From positions 124,001 through 188,000 of the forward strand of contig JAQXEK010000010.1 of NCBI GenBank assembly GCA_029250885.1: a DNA stretch of 64,000 nucleotides, read 5' to 3'. Shown piece after piece: positions 57,973 through 64,000 of the stretch. The translations under genes were made by a program, and so were the position numbers. Each line of letters starts with the position of its first letter. Position 1 is the stretch's first letter. Source of the DNA: Planctomycetota bacterium (GTDB lineage: Bacteria; Planctomycetota; UBA1135; GCA-002686595). The notes below the pieces were generated by a model. It saw nothing but the letters and a program-made list of their open reading frames with translations, did no database searches and had not been told where the DNA came from.

Positions 57973-59508
57973 ATGCGTAACTACCTGTTCGTGTCCACCC
58001 TCGCCCTTTTCGCAGCATGCACGGCCTTAGGAGATGCGGGCTCTACATCGAAATCGGGCACCGCCAACTCCCTGGGGTTTACCAGCCAGCAGCTCCAAGA
58101 CCTGCCCGTTCTTATTCTGGAAACCGACGACACGGTGATTACCGAGTCAACGCTCATCGTCATCCCAGAGGGACGTGTTATCCAGGATACGAATGGCAAT
58201 GGTGTGCTCCACATTGCCTCGGACCGCATTGCCGTGGCCTTTGCCCCTGGGTCCATCCTGAGGGGCGCAGCTCCGGACACGCCCCTGGATCGTCTGTCTG
58301 GCACAGGGATTCGGATGGATGGGCACAAGTACGTGCTGCTTAAGAACCTCGACGTGCGTGGATTTCACGTGGGGCTCCATGCGTCGAACTCGGAATGGCT
58401 GTGGCTCTCGGACTCGAACTTCGAGCAAATCAGCGCGGACCGCCTGCTCTCGACTCCAAGTATTGAGGCGCCCGAAGACCGGCTTTGGCCCCACGACAAT
58501 GACGAAGGGCAGTGGCGTAGAAATTACGGCGGCGCTGTGGCGATTGACGACTCGAGCTATGTCGACATCGAAGGCGTCACTGTGCGCCGCGCCCAGAATG
58601 GGATCCTCTTTAGCCGGGTCTCAGACTCCCAAGTGCTCGACTGCGATGCATCCTATCTGTCGGGCTGGGGTCTGGCCATGTGGCGCTCAAGTGACAACGG
58701 CGTCCTTGGCTCGAACTTCGACTACTGCATCCGCGGCTACAGTCATGGGGTCTACAACTCCGGCCAGAACTCCGCAGGCATCCTGGCCTTTGAGCAGTGC
58801 TCCCGGAACCGTTTTATCGGGAACTCCGCCACGCACTGCGGCGACGGCTTCTTTGGCTTCGCCGGCAAGGAGGCACTTGGCGAGGTCGGCCAGCGCGACC
58901 CTGACTGGTACGCGAACCGCGGCTGCAACAACAATGTCTTTGAAGGCAACGACTTCTCCTACGCCGCCGCCCACGGCCTCGAGCTTACCTTTAGCTCCAA
59001 TAACGTGATCCGCCGCAACATCTTCCGCGGCAATGCGATTTGCGGCATCTGGGCCGGCTACTCCCGGGGGACTCGAATCGAAGACAACCTATTCGACAGC
59101 AACGGCTCTCTGGGTTACGGACTGGAGCGCGGCGGGATCAACATCGACCATGCCCGCAACACGACGATCGAGAGCAACCGCTTCGGGCACAACACCTGTG
59201 GAGTGCACCTCTGGAAGCTCGACGACACGTTCACGGACCAGCCTTGGGGCGGAGCCAACAACCTTGAAGCCACGGGCAATCTGCTTGCCAACAACATCTT
59301 TATTAGGGACGAGGTTGGGGTCCACCTTCGCGGTGACGTGACCCTTGAGTCCGCAGGCAACCGCATGGACAACGTCGGAGAAGAGCGCCGGATCGAAGGC
59401 GACGCAAAATGGAATGAGTCCACCCTCGAGCTGATCGAGGATGGTCTTGAGTCGATCCAAATGACCGAATGGGGTCCTTGGGACGGCACTCCTTTTCTGC
59501 GCCAGTAG
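57973..59508 (+). CDS. Beta-helix (NosD/PbH1-type) lipoprotein
   Basis: This 511-residue protein has a lipobox (LFAAC, Cys16) for lipid anchoring. From about residue 90 on it is a right-handed parallel beta-helix with asparagine-rich turns, as in NosD and PbH1 repeats: GIRMDGHKYVLLKNLDVRGF, NRFIGNSATHCGDGFFGF, NVIRRNIFRGNAICGIW, NTTIESNRFGHNTCGVHLW. It could be a carbohydrate-binding or -cleaving protein; catalytic residues are not identifiable. It is the last gene of the operon. Confidence 0.85.
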   Translation: MRNYLFVSTLALFAACTALGDAGSTSKSGTANSLGFTSQQLQDLPVLILETDDTVITESTLIVIPEGRVIQDTNGNGVLHIASDRIAVAFAPGSILRGAAPDTPLDRLSGTGIRMDGHKYVLLKNLDVRGFHVGLHASNSEWLWLSDSNFEQISADRLLSTPSIEAPEDRLWPHDNDEGQWRRNYGGAVAIDDSSYVDIEGVTVRRAQNGILFSRVSDSQVLDCDASYLSGWGLAMWRSSDNGVLGSNFDYCIRGYSHGVYNSGQNSAGILAFEQCSRNRFIGNSATHCGDGFFGFAGKEALGEVGQRDPDWYANRGCNNNVFEGNDFSYAAAHGLELTFSSNNVIRRNIFRGNAICGIWAGYSRGTRIEDNLFDSNGSLGYGLERGGINIDHARNTTIESNRFGHNTCGVHLWKLDDTFTDQPWGGANNLEATGNLLANNIFIRDEVGVHLRGDVTLESAGNRMDNVGEERRIEGDAKWNESTLELIEDGLESIQMTEWGPWDGTPFLRQ

Positions 59509-60322
59509 CCCCCCCCACTTCCCGGGGCGACGTCTGGCAAATCCGCGGCGTTGCAGAGCGCCCCACCGCGCTCACTCTGCCGGGGGCGAGCGAGCGGCCT
59601 TCCGCCGGCGCTAGCTCAACACCGACGAGAATGCCGCCCTCTTGCAAGACAGCCAACACCGCTATCGAGTCGAGCGCTTGGACAAGCACGGGGCTCCCTT
59701 CGGCCAAGCCCAAGGTGTAGTGCAGACTATTTTCTAGAGCCTGCGCTATTTCAAGAGCCTCTGTGCTTTGCGAGAGGACCTTGCACCTGGCAAGCTGTTA
59801 TCGATCGCTCGCCCGTCGTCTCTAACTTGGACTTCGGCCATGCCGGCACGAAGACCTGGATTCAGGGCTAAAACACCACGTGCCGACGGTTGATAAGGAG
59901 ATCTTTGCTGTCAAAGAGGGCACGACCTTTCGCTTCGATGTAGAGCGCTTTGAGCTGACGGGCTATGCAGTGCTCGATGTGACCTTTGGGTGGGTTTTGG
60001 ACGGGATCGAGGCGAAGTAGGTCGATCCCTTACCCCACGCTTCGTCAGCTTAGCTACCAGCCGACCTCCGCGTGTGTGCGAGCCCTGTCAAAAGAGGGGC
60101 TCTATCCATCGAAAAGCGTCCTTCGCGCCATCAAAATTGGGGTTCCGGACGTATCCTGCATAAGTATCCAAGCAGGTGCTGCCGGGCTTTCCGGAGCGCA
60201 TTGTGTGAACCATGGATGCCGGGGGCCCCTGTTCCCGTCCGCTCTCCAAGAGTGCGTTCGTCGCGCACGCCCCTCCTGCGGTTACCGCCACTTATCCTGC
60301 CCGTCTACGGAGCCTCCCGTCC
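59509..60322. other. Gap with a decayed gene and the moxR leader
   Basis: This stretch has no intact gene. Its first 500 bases hold a decayed gene on the plus strand (59615-60020). The last 300 bases lead into moxR; no clear promoter is seen. Confidence 0.6.
59615..60020 (+). pseudogene. Decayed protein-coding gene, family not recognised
   Basis: Three plus-strand frames read in turn. Frame from 59615: LNTDENAALLQDSQHRYRVE, running on to GVVQTIF and a TAG at 59735. A second frame from about 59797: VIDRSPVVSNLDFGHAGTKT and a stop at 59869. A third from about 59871: KHHVPTVDKEIFAVKEGTTF, running on to GWVLDGIEAK and TAG at 60018. Together they read as one protein broken by a stop and two frameshifts. 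The DFGH piece faintly recalls S66 peptidases, but I cannot assign a family. The 5' part is missing. Confidence 0.5.
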
Positions 60323-61354
<1,032 letters not shown>

Positions 61355-61369
61355 GAGGACGCGATCAAC

Positions 61370-62314
61370 TTGGCCCAACCGTCCAGCAACAGTCCCTTCG
61401 ACCCCGCCATTCTCGATGCCCTTGGGGGCTTGGAGTTTGTCGCCCGCACTGTCGTGGAAGGGTTTCTCGCCGGTGAGCACCGCTCGCCGCGCCGGGGTTC
61501 CTCCGCTGAGTTCGCCCAACACCGAGAGTACGCTCCCGGGGACGATCTGCGCCACATCGACTGGCGCATCTTCGCCCGCAGTGAACGCTTAGTCGTAAAG
61601 GAGTACATCGAGGAGTCGAACCTAATTGCGAACATCGTGCTCGACACCTCGGGCTCTATGGGATTTGCGGGCAGCGGCGCAGACGGCGAGGCCACCTGGA
61701 GCAAGCTCGACTACGGGCGTTGGGTCGCAGCCGCTCTGGGCCAGCTGATCCTGGGCCAGCGGGACACCCTAGGCCTCCTCACCTTCGACACGGAGAGTCA
61801 CCAGATCCTTCCCCCCGCCGGCGGCTCCCACCAGCGCGCCGCACTCTTGAATCAACTCCAAGCCGCCATTCCCGGCGGCGAGACGGAAGAGGGTGCAAGC
61901 CTGACCCAGGTCGTACGCCACATGCCCGGTCGCGGCATTGCGATTGTGATCTCGGACTTTCTCGGTGAGATCCCTGACATCTTCAAGGGTGTCGAGGCCC
62001 TGATCGCCCAAGGGCACGAGCCGATCTTATTGCAGGTGCTGCACCCGCGCGAGCTCGATTTTTCCTTCGACGGTTATCTTCGCCTGGAGGACCTCGAGGG
62101 CTCCGGCCAGCTCAAGGTCGATGCGCGAGTCCTGCGGGACGCGTACCTGGAAGAGGTCGAAGCCCACCAGGCCCAGCTCGCCGCAAAGGCAGCTGCATAT
62201 GCCGTCGACTTTGTGCCGATGCGCACCAACACAGGCGTGGACGTAGCACTGTCCCACTACTTGGCTGCGCGCACGGCTGGACCAGTGCGTAACTCTGGAG
62301 GCATCGGCCGATGA
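61370..62314 (+). CDS. DUF58 protein with VWA-like domain
   Basis: This 314-residue protein starts at a TTG (61370) preceded by AAGAGGA. Residues about 48-100 are the DUF58 signature: SAEFAQHREYAPGDDLRHID and WRIFARSERLVVKEY. A VWA-like part follows, with DTSGSM (the metal site) and GIAIVISDFL. It partners MoxR in the usual moxR-DUF58-bat cluster. The stop overlaps the next start (ATGA, 62311-62314). Confidence 0.95.
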   Translation: MAQPSSNSPFDPAILDALGGLEFVARTVVEGFLAGEHRSPRRGSSAEFAQHREYAPGDDLRHIDWRIFARSERLVVKEYIEESNLIANIVLDTSGSMGFAGSGADGEATWSKLDYGRWVAAALGQLILGQRDTLGLLTFDTESHQILPPAGGSHQRAALLNQLQAAIPGGETEEGASLTQVVRHMPGRGIAIVISDFLGEIPDIFKGVEALIAQGHEPILLQVLHPRELDFSFDGYLRLEDLEGSGQLKVDARVLRDAYLEEVEAHQAQLAAKAAAYAVDFVPMRTNTGVDVALSHYLAARTAGPVRNSGGIGR

Positions 62315-64000
62315 GCTCAGCCCTAGGTAGCACGCCCCTAGCCGCACTCGGCATCGAGGGTCTGGTAAACCCGGCCCTCGCCGCGGGTGCCCTGCTCGCG
62401 TCAGTGCCCCTAATCATTCACCTGCTCAACCGCCGCAACCACACGCCCCTAGATTGGGCAGCAATGCGCTTTGCGCGCGCCGCCTGGAAGAAGATCCGCC
62501 GGCGCACACGTTTTGAGAACCTGCTACTGTTGCTCTTGCGAATGGCGGCGATCGCCCTCTTGGCTCTGGCCCTAGCGCGCCCCTTCGCCACCGGCGGCGG
62601 GCCTCTGTCAACCCTGACCGAGAACCACCGCGACCTGGTGCTTATGATCGACGGATCCGCGTCCATGGACTACCGCCTGTCCTTGACCCGCGTCTGGGAC
62701 GAGACCCTAGTGCGGGCCCGGGACCTAGTGGACGAGCTCGACGGCGCGAGCGGGGACCGCGTGCACCTCTATCTGTGTGGTACGACGCCGCGGCTGCTCT
62801 CAGACCGCACACCAGAGGAAGCGAGCCTGCTGCTCGGCACCCTAGAGGATCCTCTCGCAGAGTCCTTTGATCTAGAGGTTGCTCTACAGCGCGCCATCGA
62901 CGATCTCGACAAGCGCCAAGAGACCGACCCCGGAGCCATCCAAGAGCTTGTTCTCTTGACCGACGCCCAGCGCTCGGTATTCCTTAACGAAACGGGCGCC
63001 ACCGCCAACAACTCCCTGGACCTGTTGACCGAGCGCGAGCTCAGCCTTCGCGTCGAGGACATCCACACCCGCGCCACGGGACGCTTCCAGGCCGACCCCG
63101 CTAACTTGGGCATCTCCGAGCTCTTCGCCCTTGATCCATTTGGCGCACGTATCCCCGCTCTTGGAGCAGCGCCGACCTTGCGCAGTGGGAGCGCGGCAGG
63201 ATTCCAAGTCACCGTGACCAACTCAGGTACCGAGCGCAAGAACATGCGCGTTGCGATTGAGGTCAATGGCGAGCGCAAGACGGCCAAGCGCATCGAGGTC
63301 CCCGCCAAGGGCAAGGCCGATACGCGCCTCGACGTCAATCTGCTCGAGCCCTCGGACACCGGCGCCCAATCCGGCGCTTACCACTCCATCGAGGTCGTGC
63401 TCGAGAGCGACAGTCTGTCCATTGATGACCGCCGTGCCATAGTGGTGTTTGCGCCGACGACCATCGGTGTGCTCGTAATCAATGGCGATCCACGGCCAAC
63501 GCTTGCTGACGACGAAGTCGCCTTCTTGTTGGCGGGCATGACCCCAAATCTCGACGGTCCCGGAACCGCAGCTGCGCCCTTCGACGTCACGAGCCTTACA
63601 GCCGATGCCTTTGCCATTGCCATGGCGAATGACTCGCTGAACCTGGCGGACTTCCCCGTTATCTGGCTCGCCAACGTGGAAAACCCAAGCCCCGATTGGG
63701 TCACTAAGGTCGAGGATCACGTGGCCAGCGGCGCGACCCTGGTCATGTCCCTTGGGGATCGCGTGACGGCCGAACGCTACAACGAGCGGCTCGGCGGAGG
63801 ACTGCTCCCCGTCACGCTGCTCGAGCGACAAGCCGTGGCCTCTCGGCGCGAGTCCTTCTGGACGCCGCGCATCGAGGTTCCCGACCACCCCGCCCTCGCG
63901 TTCTTCGCCGACGAGCGCTTCGAAGTCTTCTTCAACGAGGTGCCCTTCTTCGAGTTCTTCGGCTCGACCCCCCGGGAGGGCTCACGGGTACTCAGCACCC
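62311..64000 (+). CDS. BatA-type VWA membrane protein (3' end outside window)
   Basis: The frame is open to the window edge (563 codons). The N-terminus is the BatA two-helix domain: LASVPLIIHLLNRRNHTPLD and RFENLLLLLLRMAAIALLAL. A VWA domain follows with metal site DGSASMD and VLLTDAQRS. Residues about 300 onward form beta-sandwich domains. It is probably inner-membrane with most of the protein outside. It is co-translated with the DUF58 gene, and completes a MoxR-DUF58-VWA unit as in other planctomycetes and Bacteroidetes. Confidence 0.9.
   Translation, partial: MSSALGSTPLAALGIEGLVNPALAAGALLASVPLIIHLLNRRNHTPLDWAAMRFARAAWKKIRRRTRFENLLLLLLRMAAIALLALALARPFATGGGPLSTLTENHRDLVLMIDGSASMDYRLSLTRVWDETLVRARDLVDELDGASGDRVHLYLCGTTPRLLSDRTPEEASLLLGTLEDPLAESFDLEVALQRAIDDLDKRQETDPGAIQELVLLTDAQRSVFLNETGATANNSLDLLTERELSLRVEDIHTRATGRFQADPANLGISELFALDPFGARIPALGAAPTLRSGSAAGFQVTVTNSGTERKNMRVAIEVNGERKTAKRIEVPAKGKADTRLDVNLLEPSDTGAQSGAYHSIEVVLESDSLSIDDRRAIVVFAPTTIGVLVINGDPRPTLADDEVAFLLAGMTPNLDGPGTAAAPFDVTSLTADAFAIAMANDSLNLADFPVIWLANVENPSPDWVTKVEDHVASGATLVMSLGDRVTAERYNERLGGGLLPVTLLERQAVASRRESFWTPRIEVPDHPALAFFADERFEVFFNEVPFFEFFGSTPREGSRVLST

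Noticed and set aside
60212..60322. Upstream extension of moxR
   Set aside because: Composition is not protein-like, and MoxR homologues begin near the chosen Met.

Overview
The window looks like a stretch of GC-rich chromosome from a Gram-negative, probably planctomycete-like bacterium. This is inference from gene content, since no rRNA is present. The signs are two groEL genes without groES; many secreted or lipid-anchored proteins with VWA, HEAT-like, PQQ-propeller, beta-helix and carboxypeptidase-regulatory-like domains; a DUF1570-type metallopeptidase; a MoxR/DUF58/BatA-type cluster; and an outer-membrane (TolC-type) efflux system. I see no insertion sequence, prophage, CRISPR array or rRNA. 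One tRNA, the initiator tRNA-fMet, is present on the minus strand.

Layout. 1-6570: a partial secreted protein (minus), then a chaperone block groEL1-groEL2-dnaJ-grpE-fmdB (plus). 6826-9843: a VWA protein and a radical SAM/SPASM enzyme. 9872-15718 (minus): a secreted two-domain trypsin-like/PDZ protein, a Cof-type HAD phosphatase and a large anchored protein of repeated beta-sandwich domains. 15987-18386: a DUF1570-like peptidase and a lipoprotein. 18577-21722 (minus): the trkA-trkH potassium uptake operon. 21812-25859: a TrpG/PabA amidotransferase, queF, and a coupled pair made of a GT-C-like membrane protein and a DUF3825-like protein. 26032-27977: a DUF4863-like protein and a TPR protein.

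28134-36364 is a copper/silver efflux operon: a Cys-rich secreted protein, a TolC-family lipoprotein, a CusB-type adaptor with two heavy-metal-binding motifs plus a DUF3347 tail, and an oversized CusA-type RND pump that keeps the three-methionine Cu(I)/Ag(I) site. It is followed by a zinc-ribbon membrane protein, a strong bidirectional terminator and tRNA-fMet.

37890-45449 (minus) holds monomeric isocitrate dehydrogenase, a SulP transporter and a large secreted HEAT-like protein. A structured intergenic element lies upstream of icd. 45611-50724 (minus) is a tight operon of multifunctional enzymes: a PanC-IspE fusion, a Rossmann/DUF2520 protein and an AroD-AroE-AroK fusion. It joins steps of coenzyme A, isoprenoid and aromatic amino acid synthesis. 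50751-53898 has a VanZ-like protein, an HDOD protein, folK and pssA. 53981-59508 runs eno, an FtsB/DivIC-like gene (the eno-ftsB neighbourhood known from other bacteria), a PQQ-propeller protein and a beta-helix lipoprotein. 59509-60322 contains a decayed gene. The window ends in moxR, a DUF58 protein and a truncated BatA/VWA membrane protein.

The most unusual content is the PanC-IspE and AroDEK fusions in one operon, the tandem protease whose second domain is catalytically degenerate and carries an internal PDZ domain, and the copper efflux operon with its own Cys-rich secreted protein.
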